From positions 10,749,501 to 10,813,500 of the forward strand of contig JAUKPH010000017.1 of NCBI GenBank assembly GCA_030549335.1: a stretch of DNA of 64,000 bases, given 5' to 3'. Positions 22,379-35,017 of the stretch are shown piece after piece. The notes beneath the pieces were generated by a model that saw only the letters and a list, made by a program, of their open reading frames with translations, did no database searches and was not told the origin of the DNA. Each line of letters starts with the position of its first letter. Position 1 is the stretch's first letter. The DNA comes from Pontederia crassipes. Lineage: Eukaryota > Streptophyta > Magnoliopsida > Commelinales > Pontederiaceae. Position numbers and translations under genes: made by a program.

Positions 22379-25300
22379 CTAGTATAATACCCGTGCGATG
22401 CACGGAGAGAAGACAATTATTAAAATAATTTTAATAATAATTTTCATATAATAAAATAGAAATATTATTAGTAAATATAATTATTTTCTGAATATATTAT
22501 TTATAATTATTTATATATTTTTTATCTACTCGTACTTAAATATGTTTAATATTGATAACATTTTTTAAAAATTATTATTTTATATTCTTATTTAAATAAA
22601 GACAAATCACTTTTGATGTTGTCGAATCAACTTAATACATCACACATTTTTATTTGTATTAAGCTTTCTTTTTCTTTTATCTGATCAATCATAAATGTAC
22701 GATTAAATAATTGATAATTTAAATATTATTGTTATATTATATGAATTCATAAAGAATATCACATAATATATTTTACTCATTTTTAATAATCTATAAAATA
22801 TAGATATAGTTATTAAAATATAATACATCAGACAACAACAACAACAACTAAGATAAATTGTTCTTACATAGCAATATGTAGAAGACATGTAATATTCGAA
22901 TTATTAATTTCATCATCACTAAGATAAATTTTTTTACGCTTATTTAAAGGTAAAAATAAAAGTAATCACATAAACACATCTCTACACTTATTGCTAATAA
23001 ATAATTTTATCTATGAAATATAAAATAATTAACATAAAGCATTAACAATCATTTTTTAAATTAAAAATGTGTTATATTTTGATATTATATAGTTTAATTA
23101 TTAAAAAAATAATCATGGATGTGTACCCACATCATGAATGAACTTGACACATAATAATTTCGTAAATGAAACATATTTGAAATATATGCATTACTCACAT
23201 GCTATAAGAGTTTGCATGAAATGTGTGTTATATGACCGATAATTTTAGATAAATGCTTAATGCTTTTTTTTATTTACAATGAAAAAATAGTTGAAAGACT
23301 TATAAGAATATAGCATAAATTGAACACTAAAAAAATATATATTACAAAATTTTTCGTCTTTGTATACTATTAATATTTTAAGAAGAAATAAAATAATATA
23401 AGAAATGCCAAAAAATAATACGATATCACTTAAAGACAGACTAAAAAGATTATTTATAGTAAATATAAAAATATATAGTAATGACAATAGTAAAAAAAAT
23501 AAAATGAATCCAATTCTCACATATTTAAGAAGGAATTATTTTGATGAAAAAATATGTTTTTAAGTTTATTTACTTCGTGATATAAACAAATTAAATATGG
23601 CAAATAAAAAAGAATCAATAATGACAATATTCTAAAACAAATTAAAAGGAATCATGATGTCACATAAATTGAAGGAACTATTTTAGAGAACAAAAGTCAT
23701 GATCGCAATCATGATAAAAAAAAGTCTTTGTATTTATTTGACATTAAACCTTGATAAATAAAAAAATATTAAAAAAATTATATTCCAATCTATAATTACA
23801 TGGTTATAAGAGAATACAGATCATGTATTCAACACTGATACAAAAATTAATTGTATAAAAAATATTTCAAAAAATAAGAATATAATAAAATAGCACATAT
23901 TGAGGATATCATTATAGAAATAAATAACATACCACTAAAATGCTTACTTTTGTACACAAATAATATTTTAAGAAGTAATGTAATCATACAAAAAGTCTAT
24001 AACTTTTATCACTTATAAAAGGATAATTGAAAGCTACCCAATTACAATTGGAAAATAATTATTACATTGATATTAATATTGTTAAATTTATTGGAAATTG
24101 ATTATAACTCAGATATTAATACTTTTAAATTTTATATTGTATATAAAGCTTAAAAACATGTTATATTATTAATTATAAATTATGATATCATTTACGACAA
24201 AAAAATATGAAATTTGTCAGTACCTTTAGAAAAATACCAATAGTGAATGATAAGTTGTAAATAAGTTTCAACTGTGATAAAATAAAAAATGAATTTTCTC
24301 TAACTAATTAATTAATTATTCAACTGTGTAAAAGACCTAGAAGATTAAAATGGTCAAAACTAAGCAACGATAATATATTAATTTGAAATATTTTGAATCG
24401 ATCAAGTCAACCCCCATGCCTTAAGTATGGTAATTAAAAAAATAAGCAATGGTAGGATAGTAATTTAGAAGCAAAATCGACTTAAAAACTCACACAAAAA
24501 ACAAAGAATGTGAAGATTATTTACCATCGGAATAGTGGGATCTAACCTCTTCAAAAAATAAACAATATAATATAAGAGTCAATTAAGACATATAATAAAC
24601 ATGAAACTTCTAAAATATGAATATATATCAATGAGATAAAAATCTAATTAGTTAGGTAAACCCTAACCTTTCTAATTTCTAATAAATAAATACATAATAA
24701 CTGCTTAATTGATAAAGATAAAAACTAAGAAACAACTTATATATTAAATTATGAAAAACATGCAAAAAAAATGAGAGAGAGAGAGAGAATGTGGAGGGAC
24801 ATCTATTTTCTTGCTGGTATTTAAGGAGGAGGCATTACACGATTGAGGAGGTAGTTACTAAATAAAACTATCTAAGATGCAGTTACTACCTAACCGATTA
24901 TTAAAATTATTGTGATGAATTAGTATTCTAATTTTATTTCATTATTCTTCAAAGACGTGTGAAATTTGAAATAGTAATATTAAAAGTATAAAAACTGATT
25001 ATCACATTAATTTAGTATTCCTCTTTCAAAGTACTTTTCGTTATTTTTCATGTGGTTATGTTTTAGTTATATCATTACTAATTTAGATTTTTTAAAAAAA
25101 ATATTAAGAATTTTGGAAAATATTTATAATTTTCTAATTTAGATTTTTTTAAAAAAAATATTAAGAATTTTGGAAAATATTTATAATTTTACTATTTGGG
25201 ATTGATTAGAATTATTGACTTCAATTTCTTATCATAATAAGTCAATTATTTTTATCTTAGTTAAAAATATTTTGTTAATAATATACATTGGCACATGAAG

Positions 25301-25626
25301 TGCCTCCACACGCTAAAAAAACTTTTTTTAACTAAAGTTATTTTGTAACTATCTTTTAAATTAATTAATATATAACAATTAAGGAATTTTTAATTGAGAG
25401 GTTGGAAATGAAGAGTTAGAAATTAATCATAAAACGTGCTAAACATAAGAAATGGAGATGTTACAAATTAATCATTCAAATTACTAACTAACCATAAAGT
25501 AAAACTATTATTATTGATTACATAATATTTAATTAGTTATAAATGATAGAGGACACATGTCATTGTAACAATGTGCCAAATGTCATCACCTCATGGCAAA
25601 CTTCTTTGTTTTTAATATAGTATAGA
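22379..25626 (-). mobile_element. non-autonomous Helitron (3.2 kb)
   Basis: Read on the minus strand the element starts with TCTATACTATATTAA preceded by A at the insertion site. It ends with the hairpin CCGTGC-ATC-GCACGG (plus-strand 22391-22405), an 8-nt spacer and CTAG followed by T. TC start, subterminal GC hairpin, CTRR end and insertion between A and T are the defining features of Helitrons. No Rep/helicase coding sequence is present and the interior is AT-rich. Terminal words such as CCCGTGCGATGCACGG are common in plant Helitron ends. Confidence 0.75.
25078..25191 (+). repeat. tandem duplication of about 57 bp
   Basis: Two nearly identical copies beginning CTAATTTAGATTTTTT and containing AAGAATTTTGGAAAATATTT lie head to tail inside the Helitron. 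They differ mainly by one T in a homopolymer. Confidence 0.92.
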
Positions 25627-26333
25627 TTTCTATTTCTAACTTTACTTATAGTGATATATATTAATTATGAAATAAAAATAGTTTATATATTATTATTTAT
25701 ATTATATAAAGTAATTTTAAATTCCTTATTTATTTGAATGAAATCAGTGACTTAATTGGATATTGTCACTTACAACTTCAACTTCTCCTTACATGCATTA
25801 ATGAAATTATAATTGTAATATTTGTCATAATAAGGTTGTTTTAAAAATTTAATCTTACAATGTTATTAACTAAAATCTCATCTTTTATTTTGAAATCATT
25901 ATTTTTACTTAAACATATAGATAGTTACACCTGATAACTAAAATATTTTTATGTAAAAATATATACGTAGATAATGTGCCAAATTTTATCCGAATGTATC
26001 ACCTATTATTTGTTGTTAAGGATGTTCTAAACATGTGTGTGTAGTGTGTGTGTGGATATATCATTTGTTAATTAGTTTAACTTTTTTTTTTTACATACTT
26101 AGATTGAGAGTCTGTGCACGTGCCTGTGCGTGTGCGTGTGCTATATTAAATATTGGTAGATTCTTTTGTAATTTTTTTTATAAATAAAATAAATAACTTT
26201 ATTATTCTAAAATGTATTTCTTGAATGAATAATATTAAAAGCATGCATAGATCATTTTGAATGTTAAATATTAGCAAAAGTACAATGCGTTGGCCTTAAA
26301 AAACATGATGTTTGCATAAATATAAGATAAAAG

Positions 26334-27523
26334 TAGGGGTGAAATTAGTTCAGATCGGATCGGTTTTCCGGTTAAAAAAATCATCCGTTAAAATTACAAA
26401 AACCACCTTAAAATCATTTAGGAAAAAGAAAATCTACCCTCTAGCGTGTTGATTTTTTTGGCCCCTTATTTTTTTCAAAAAATATATAATAAATTAATAT
26501 TATTAAATATTTTTTTTCAAAAAATATATAATAAATTAATATTAATATTAATTATTTAATTTTATAACTAAATATATGATATAATGTTAGAACTAATTTT
26601 TTTAGATCCGGACCGGTGACGAGACCAGATTCATCACTGGGTCGTGGTTAAACCAGACCGACCGGATTTGACCGAATTGAATCGAATTTTATTAAAATAA
26701 TATTATTCATAATAATTATAAAGATATAGCATAAGTTATATGATATAGTACTAATAACTTATTAAAATATATTAAAAATAATATAACATAATTTTTATTA
26801 ATTAAAAGTTTTATAATGATAATATAAATATATTATTTAATAAATTTTATCTTAAATTATTCTTATTTCTTTTTTTTTTTGTTTAACACTTTCCTTTTTA
26901 TTTTCTTTATTTTATGTCCTTTGATAAGTTTCTATTCTAATATTATTCAATTTTAAATACTTACCTTTTATTTCAATTCCTATTTAGTTGTATAATATGA
27001 TATTCCCTCATCTTGAAGTTTCCTTATATTCCTTTAATTTTTTTCTCATTTCATTTTTAATTTTTTTTCAAAAATTGCATTGAATCGGTTTGAACCAGTT
27101 CAACCGGCCGGTTCAATCGGTTTTGCCCGATTCAATGCGAAAATGTGTTTTGACACTCAACCAGACCGAATCATCGTCCAGTTCACGATTGAACCGACTG
27201 GTCCGGTTTGATTTTAATAACATCAATTAGAACTATTAAATTAGAGTTTCATAATGTGATAGTAATATATTAAGCTATATAAAAATTTATTACACTAGTA
27301 ATAAAATAATTGATTACATCTAATTTAATTATATAAATAAAAATTAATAAATAAAAATGAGCTCCACATGCCCCTATAGTTTTTCGGGCAGGGCTATAGT
27401 TTAAACGGGTCGATTTTGCTCTATTTAAAAATCACCCTAAATCGTATTTGGTTGGCTTTTTCAAGTTGGTTTTTCTGGGTCGGGTAGGGTTTTTTATTCG
27501 GTCGGATTTTTCTTACACCCCTA
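26334..27523. mobile_element. hAT-type non-autonomous element (outer element of a nest)
   Basis: The left end is TAGGGGTGAAATTAG; the right end reversed is TAGGGGTGTAAGAAA. Flanking octamers are GATAAAAG (26326-26333) and TATAAAAG (27524-27531), 7 of 8 identical, the hAT target-duplication size. A second element (26596-27226) sits inside it. GGATCGG/CGGTCGG words occur in both subterminal regions. Confidence 0.75.
26596..27226. mobile_element. nested TIR element (about 631 bp), related to the element at 39636-40342
   Basis: Flanked by the direct repeat TTAGAACTA (26587-26595 and 27227-27235). The left end has TTTTTTTAGATCCGGACCGG and the right end reversed TGTTATTAAAATCAAACCGG. The interior shares long blocks with 39636-40342 (TTTTAAATACTTACCTTTT and TTTCAATTCC, for example), proving a dispersed family. 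It is non-coding and probably hAT-derived. Confidence 0.72.
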
Positions 27524-27626
27524 TATAAAAGGACCTTTAAGATGAAATTTTAATATATGAAATAGGATTAAATTTCATATATGATATAAGTTTAGTGGAA
27601 CATCATGTTAACAATTAAATTTCTAA

Positions 27627-28064
27627 GGTTATTTCCATAAACTTCCTCTAAACTATCGCGATTTTTCGCATCTAATATCAAACTACGAACTAATTCTTTT
27701 GAATCCCTAAACTATCACGATTTTTTCGCTTTAATCCTTCTGTCTATTTATGTTACATTTTTTGTAACTTTTACTTTTTTTTCTCATGTTTTGAAAATAC
27801 TAAATTACCTCTCGTCACATAATACATCAAATAACAATTATAAAAAAAGAACTAAAAAATTCCAACAAAGGTCGATCTGCATCATCGGCAATGAAGAGGG
27901 AAAGCTTTTCCGACTTTTTTTCCCATTTTCTTATTTTCTTATTTTTGTTATTTGATGTATTATGGAGGAGGAGTAATTTAGTCTTTTCATAAATGAGAAA
28001 AGATAATTTGGAATTAGATGTGAAAAATCAATAATAGTTTAGAAGAAATTTATGAAAATAATCC
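27627..28064. mobile_element. Mutator-like MITE (438 bp)
   Basis: Flanked by a perfect 9-bp duplication AATTTCTAA (27618-27626 and 28065-28073), the size made by Mutator transposases. Imperfect TIRs of about 55 bp start GGTTATTTCCATAAAC on the left and, reversed, GGATTATTTTCATAAA on the right. Both then continue with CTAAACTAT and TTTTTCRCATCTAAT. No coding capacity. Confidence 0.85.
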
Positions 28065-28073
28065 AATTTCTAA

Positions 28074-29818
28074 AAATAAAAGAACTATCAACAATGTAAA
28101 ATTTAATTTAGTAAATGCTGCTCATCAATCCTTTCTGCAACCCTCCAGAGGGAGAGGAGGAGAGAAAGAAATGGAGGTAAGGAGAGAGGGTACCAAAGGG
28201 GGGAAAACTGTAGAGATTGAATAGAGACTAATTCATTTGTTGTAGGTATTTATAAGATGACATTATTTTTAAAAATAAAAGTGAAAGACGGTGTTTTTAA
28301 ATAAGATAATCACCATCAAGTAATAAGGTAGTAACTGTCCAAAAAAAACTATGTAATTCTTTGTAGTAATCATTTTTTGTTGATAGTAATATTTTTTTTG
28401 TTTGCATATAGAAATAGCTTATAGCGAGGGATATCAATATATAATAAATAGTATACTACAAAAAAAACTTTTTTCCACTAAAAATATTTTAAGAGTAATA
28501 AAATTATATAAAAATTATGCAAAAGATATGATAATGCTTAATGAAAATTAAAAAGTTTTTTTTATAATGAACAACAATTAAACAATAATGACAATGGGAA
28601 TTCTATATGATATAATTAATAATAAAAAATGAACAATAATGACAATGACAATTTTGTATGGTATAATTAACAATTATGACAATGTAAATTTTAAATTATA
28701 AATTGAAAAATAAAAAATGAAATAAATTAACAAGTCACGATAGCAACTATATTGTGAACTAGGGAACTCTATCGCACTTTGAGCGATTAAAATTTTTTTA
28801 ATATTAAATTAAACATGTACATGTAGTTTTAAATTTTTAGATGTAAAAAGATAATTCTTCAATTTGTGTGAGGAAAAACCTTGTTAGTAAATAAATATTT
28901 TTCTCATCCATAATATAAGTGCTCTCCTTAATTTATAATTCATCTACAATAAATAAAGTTATAATATAAGTAAAATTTAACTGTCAAAAAATGGTAATTT
29001 TATATGTCACCTCTATCTCTTGTTCTCTTCTCATTTTTTTCATGTGCTTTTTACATTACTCGAGCTTAACAATATGCAAAAATGTAGTGATAGATTAAAA
29101 TATTTTATGCATAAAAGCAGCTAAAATTATTTAATTAATTATACAATAATGAGAAGACACAATGCTAAGAAATACTCTTTCCAAATTACATGATTTTCAT
29201 CATATTTGAGATGCTTGTAAAATATTATCAAACATATTTGTACATCAATTAATGGATCCTTAATGTTAGAAAGAACTTGAAAAAAAAGTTAGCAATATCA
29301 TAAAATAAACATACAATAGGATGAAAACTTTTTATTGAATATACTTATTATATTACTTTTAATAAGCCCAAACAATAATGTTGGTATTGCATCTACTATA
29401 TTTATTTTAGTCTAGCCACAAAGATGATAGTCTTGAAAACTTTATTTATCCCTAATTCATTTTTAAAGACTTTTAAAAAATATCTATAGAAATAAGACAA
29501 GAGTGACAAAAACGTTTATCTCAAATGATAAGAAAAATAAAAATATAATTGTAATGTGAAGCTATTCTCAGCCAAAGTGTATGTATGTTATCAAAACATG
29601 CAAAATGATATCAAATTTTAAACAATTATAACATTTTATGCTATCAAAAGAAAACACTAAATTTTAATATATACTTTTGTCATAAATTTTCTTAAAAATT
29701 TAAGGCGTACTATGACATAATTAAAGACAAAGCATAAATAATAAGATTGTAGCACTCATTATTTTTCTTCTTGATTTCACTTGGTATGTTTGAATATATT
29801 TTAGAAACCAACATTGAT
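28074..29818. other. AT-rich intergenic DNA
   Basis: No ORF of note. Contains a GA-rich patch (28140-28200) resembling the GAGAGA patch inside the Helitron, and several AACAATAATGACAATG repeats near 28570-28690. No element could be closed. Confidence 0.5.
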
Positions 29819-29844
29819 TATATATATATATATATATATATATA
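29819..29844 (+). repeat. TA microsatellite, left flank of TIR element
   Basis: A TA run that abuts the GGGATTAATG terminus. A matching TA run abuts the other end at 32390-32414. Confidence 0.95.
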
Positions 29845-29899
29845 GGGATTAATGAAGGTGTAACACCCTTTGGTGTAACATTGTGTAACACCTGAATCT

Positions 29900-30655
29900 A
29901 ATCCAACTGTCGTGTGCTCTCAACCTCCCCCATCACGACCTCTCCATCGACGATGCTGCGAACTCTCCATCCGGGGTGATGCCCTCAACGATGCGATCTC
30001 CCCATTCGGCGACCATCGGCGATGCCCTCGACCCTCTCTTCTCTCTCGCACTCTCTCTCCTCTCTTCTCCAATCGCCGCTGATGAGTGCCAGATCTCACC
30101 GCCTACGACTCAAGCTTTGTCGTCGAGCCTTGCGAGCATCGTCATCGAGCCTTGCGAGCACCGTCATCGTTGCTGCGATCACCATCGTCAAGCACTGTGA
30201 GCTCCGCCCTCGACCATCTCTTCTCCTTCCCGCTCTCTCTTTACTCCTTCGATCGTCGCCTCCGCTCCTCGATCTGTGCTCGGTCGTCGATCCAGATCTG
30301 CGTCAAGAACTGTGCATCATCGATCCGAGCTCGCCATCATCGATCTAAACTCATCGTCGTGGATCCAAGCTTTTTGTCGTTGATCCGAACCTGCGCGTGC
30401 GTCGAGGACCTTGGGGGGTCGCCAGTCGATGTTTTGTGAGGGCGGGGAAGATGGGCCTGCCTTCTGGAGGGGAAGACGAGAGGGGAGAGGGTGTAGCGAT
30501 CATAAGGGTGTGGGGAGGGGAGAGGGGGTGCGATCGCAGGGAGAGGGCACAGGCGAAAGGGTGGCGACAATCATAGGGGAGAGGGATCGACGGTCGTCGG
30601 GGAGAGGTCGCAAGCAAGAGAGGGGGGAGGGGTGGCGATGGTGGTAGGAGAAGAG
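29900..30655. other. GC-rich interior of the long-TIR element, possible captured sequence
   Basis: GC content is far above the surroundings. The left half has repeated CATCGTCATCGAGCCTTGCG-like words and ATCGTCG/ATCCGAGCTC repeats. The right half is purine-rich with GGGGAGAGGG runs. Short frames are open on both strands but overlap each other and show no domain. It may be a captured exon or UTR, or a local minisatellite-like expansion. Confidence 0.5.
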
Positions 30656-30657
30656 AG

Positions 30658-32285
30658 TGATGCATGCAAAATATAACATAATTAGTCATGCATTTAATCA
30701 CATTTCGATTCCTTTTCATATAGCATGCATCATTTTCTAGCCTTATTTTTTTAATTTTATAAAAATGGAAATATACCCAAATTCTATATTTTATTGCAGA
30801 AAATGGAAGAGAATTGAGTCAGGAATTCACATAAACAAATGACACTCAAATCGGAGTTAAAAGGGAGTCAAAAAGTGGAAATTAGTGAAGACTGCCAAGA
30901 TTGAATTGAATATAACGAGCCGTTACATGACCGTAACGGCCGTAACACAGGGGCATGAATAACCCATTACGACCAGTTAAGAAGTTCTGTTTTGAGTCAG
31001 AATCTGATTTAGACACTGTAAGGGCTGTTAAATCCATGATATGGGCTGTTACGAAGGTTATTTTTGAGATTTCTTCGACTTTTCTTGAAAATTTTAAGTT
31101 CAGATCGAACTCAAACTTTATCCTAAGTCTCAGAGATGATTAGGAAACATATTTAGTCAGATTTGAAGGAGTTTTGGATGGTTTTAAATACTATCAAAGT
31201 TTATTCCGAATTTACTTATTTTAACACGAAAAGACTTCGAATCAAACCGATACTCTACCAGAATCTTTGGGGCACCTAGATGCTATAAATAGGGGCCTTA
31301 GGAGATACAAAAAGGTGTACTTGGTGGTGCTTGGAGGTGCTTGAGACCTGGGAGCTATGCTACATTGTAGAAGAAGAATTTCAGAATTTTAGTTGTTTGT
31401 TCGGGAGAATATGCAGAGCAACTCAGCCCGTGTACTTTGCAGCGATCTAGAGATCATCGAAGATGAAGAATTTTATCTTCTACCTATTGTTTGGATGTTC
31501 TTTACCCATACTTTTTATGCTTAATTAATTCTGTAATAGAGATATTTATTCTTTACGAGAAAACTGCATGAACTCAGTTGTTAGATTTGAATTAATATAG
31601 TTATTTCAGTTTTTTTATTATGATTGTTGTGTTTAATAATTTTTACTGAGATTATTATATTCTGGGATGAGAGTACAAACCAGATTTGGGGTGGTTAATT
31701 TTAGGATTTAATAATTTTCAACGAATCGATTTTTAACTTAAAGTTGAAGCAATCATAACACGAAACTAGTAATTCATCATTTGTTCTAGATTTTGTGCGG
31801 TCTATCAGTTTTTACCCAGCGAGGATAATTGTTAATTTAGGACTTACAACTTAATGCATCTTAATATTTTTCTTAACTAAATATTAACTCATCGTTTGTG
31901 GTCTTAAGTTTCGCAGGAATTAAGATAGTTTGATTTACTCAGCGTAGAGATCATTAATTTAGGTAATTCTAATCCGTCTTAAGAACTGAATCTATTTATC
32001 ATCGTTATAATTCAATCTTCATAATTATTCATGACAGTTAATCATCATTGGTAATCATCCATAATCCTTAGGCTCAACACCAATTTATTTTATTTTCTAT
32101 TATTTAATTTTCTGCACATTTATTTTTTATATCTACACAAAACACTTTTCTTCTCCTAATAGATTATTAAGATAGATTAGATTTAACTAATTTCTCGTGG
32201 ATTTGACACTCTATTATCTACTTTATTACTTGATACAACTAATGCACTTGCTAGCAAATTTATTTATTACAAATTCTAAGCATCA
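30658..32285 (+). mobile_element. solo LTR related to the Athila-type LTRs (1,628 bp)
   Basis: Starts TGATGCATGC and ends AAGCATCA, like the LTRs at 45560 and 59064. It shares CATAGCATGCATC near the start and GAGCCGTTACATGACCGTAACGGCC-type motifs at 30918-30945 (short GGCCGT palindromes). It also shares the CACTTGCTAGCAAATTTA-type end (compare GTGCATTTGCTAGTATTTA). No internal region follows. Five-base flanks (GAGAG and CGAAG) do not match, so the copy is old, or one border is off. Confidence 0.65.
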
Positions 32286-32645
32286 CGAAGAAATGCGTTG
32301 ATCAATTTGGACCATTAATTAGATCTAACAGTCCAGGTTTAGGTATTACATAAAGTTACACCCAAGGGTGCTACATCTTCATTAATCCCATATATATATA
32401 TATATATATATATAGGGTAATTCTTTGTCAAATTAAGTAAAGTTAGAGAAGTGATTAATCATAAGAAACAAAGAGAAATTAATTGCAATGAATGATTAGA
32501 AAATAAGAAAAAGATGAGATTTATCAGATAGTGGATGATAGGATAAATTGGATATGTTATAAATTTTATGAGATAGTAAGTGAGAGATCATGTTTTTTTA
32601 ATCTAGAGATGTTGGAGGCGCACAAATATAATCCTTTTACATATT

Positions 32646-32752
<107 letters not shown>

Positions 32753-33980
32753 ATGTGATAATTTTTAATATACAATTAAGTGATGATAAAATGATTAATT
32801 ATTTCGTCATGTCACCATAAATTTTGATGACCAAACTTATTGTGAACATAAGTAGTCAAAAAAACTTAATTTATATTGTTTTACGATAACAAAAGTAAAA
32901 AAAACGAAATATTTTGAAATATAATATCTTCTTATTATTCTCACTTTAATGTGTGAAATCAATTTGTGTTGTAAACATTTGAAGCTTTAATATACCAAAA
33001 CAAAAAATAGCATATGTAAATGGGTAATTATTAAATCTAAAATCATAAGCGATCATCACCGTCCTAGCCTATGCATCCGGACGTCCAATGAGGAGAGAGC
33101 CAACGCCTACTTGGATGCTCCCCAAAGAAGGCAGCTGTATGAAGCAACGGTACGTGAGGATGGGGTGCTGTAGTGCCAAACTGCGACGTGGTCTGCTGCA
33201 AAGACGGCAAAGAGGTGATGCCTTTGTGGGGGTCTTTGTCGCATGATCGCATCATAAAATTCAGGCACCTACCTGTAAACCCGAGAGAGAGTCTTTGTCG
33301 CATGATCGCATCCACTTGGAGGTGGTTATCCTCTTAAGGAGGAGGATGCGGCCCATGGGCTCCATATCGAGTGGGACAAACCTAGCTATTGTTGGAACGG
33401 ACTGAAGCTAGATATATACCAAAATTTTCAAATAAACTCTGTTTTATTAAAAAATACAAATTCAATAGAAAATAATAACATTGTAATGAAATATATAAAA
33501 GCTAATATAAATTATTTTTTTTATTCCATAAACCTCCTCATCGATTACTGAATTTTTTCCAAATATACAAAATAATATTTTTAAAAATAGCTATTTTTTT
33601 AATAATGTATGACTAATTTATTTTTACAGAATACCATTTTAAAATCTCCGAGAAATTTATCTAAAATTAGTCCTAAAATAATGAACTCTTCATCTTGCAT
33701 GCATTCCACCTCTTACTAATGAAAGAATACATCCCATTATACAAATAATTCAAAGAAGCTTAGAAAATGTGAGAAAAAGACAACACGGTAACAAAAATAA
33801 TATGCTGAAAACTAAAATAATTACTATTAAATTTCTAAACATATTTGATGATAAAAAAATAAACTTATTTCTTTAGCATGGAAGGAATCCCATTTTTTTT
33901 AGATTTTACTGGAGACATTCACTAAAGAATACAAATAGAAATTATAATGAATATAATGAATTTTTTCTCTCTTTCTTCGG
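32753..33980. other. non-coding stretch with a 22-bp direct repeat
   Basis: Mostly AT-rich, with a GC-richer island at about 33055-33400. In the island the 22-bp word starting GTCTTTGTCGCATGATCG occurs at 33232-33253 and 33292-33313, 60 bp apart. No gene is recognised; the 83-codon frame on the minus strand has no visible domain. Confidence 0.5.
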
Positions 33981-33988
33981 TTGGACAG

Positions 33989-34586
33989 CAATGTTATAAG
34001 ACTCAACTCGGCCGTTGACTCGAATGGGTCAGGTCGGACCGATTGGACGGGTCGAACCGGATGGTCGGATCCGATAATATAAATTAATAAAAAATAAAAT
34101 AAGTTAAAAAGATTGTTATAATCTTATTATTATATAATATTTTATTTAAAAAAATATAAAATATAGTATAATAAAGTAAAATAAAATAATTCAGATTAAA
34201 TAATATAATAAACTAACATAAATTAAGTCATCAACATAGATAAAAAAATCTTGTGAAGTAATTATAAATAAAAAAAATAGTGAAAAAGTTATATATGTGA
34301 CAAGAGGAGATTAAAATATAAAATTTAAGATATATATATATATATATATATATAATATCTAAATGTTTTAATAATTTTGTTTATATTTTATTTTTTTTCA
34401 TTTTAACAATTAACCCGGCCGGGTCGGTTAAACCCGTCGGATCAGTCGGTTGAACTCGAGTTTTGACCGGATTTGATCGGGTCAAAATGGGTCAAACTCT
34501 TCCCCGAATTTCAACCGACTCGCGGACCGATTTAGGTCCCGGACACCGGTCCGACCGGCCGGGCTGGACCGGGTCTGACAACCATG
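33989..34586. mobile_element. hAT-type non-autonomous element (598 bp)
   Basis: The left end is CAATGTTATAAGACTC and the right end reversed CATGGTTGTCAGACCC. The flanking octamers TTGGACAG (33981-33988) and ATGGATAG (34587-34594) match at 6 of 8. Both subterminal regions are packed with GGTCGGACCG/CGGGTCGG words. A TA microsatellite (34331-34354) lies inside. It belongs with the other CAATGTT-ended elements in the window. Confidence 0.6.
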
Positions 34587-35017
34587 ATGGATAGACGCCT
34601 CGTCGAGAATCTCAATATCTGCAATCAGCCAACTCAGGAATATTCCTTTGACCCATGGCCATTTCGTTGAGGGATTGTGAAGCAAAAACACATGAAAATC
34701 TAAGAAAACACGAGGCCAGAAGGCATATTACCATTTACTAGGTACATGAGTACATCACGTTAGCATAGGAGGAAAACGACCTTCTTCCCGCTCTGGCCCT
34801 GTGGCGTGCGCCGCCTTGGTACTCGCAGCGGTCGAAATAAGACGACGAGGAGGTAAAGATCATCGCCACGGTCGAGCACGTAGTCGTATAGAACCGGCAT
34901 GTTGACGTAGGAGATGCCTATGAGAGGCGTGGCGGTGGCGTCTCCATCGGAGTTCCTTGCAGAGGAGCGTAGGCGGCGTGAGGCATTGAGATGATGGTGG
35001 GCAAAGGAGGAGAGAGG

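Larger units (their letters stand above)
29845..32389. mobile_element. long-TIR element inserted in a TA microsatellite
   Basis: Terminal inverted repeats of about 60-65 bp start GGGATTAATGAAGGTGTAAC on the left and, reversed, GGGATTAATGAAGATGTAGC on the right, with the similarity continuing through CACCCTT and GGTGTAAC. Both ends are flanked directly by TA repeats, so the duplication (TA or longer) cannot be resolved. A solo LTR occupies 30658-32285; without it the element is about 0.9 kb with a GC-rich interior. The class is uncertain; TA targeting would fit mariner-like or microsatellite-seeking MITEs. Confidence 0.75.

Noticed and set aside
26030-26145. TGTGTG/GTGCGTGT stretches as a microsatellite or Z-DNA element
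   Set aside because: Runs are short and interrupted; not notable beyond normal genomic background.
33064-33315. 83-codon frame on the minus strand
   Set aside because: No recognisable motif; it includes the 22-bp direct repeat and lacks splice or promoter support.
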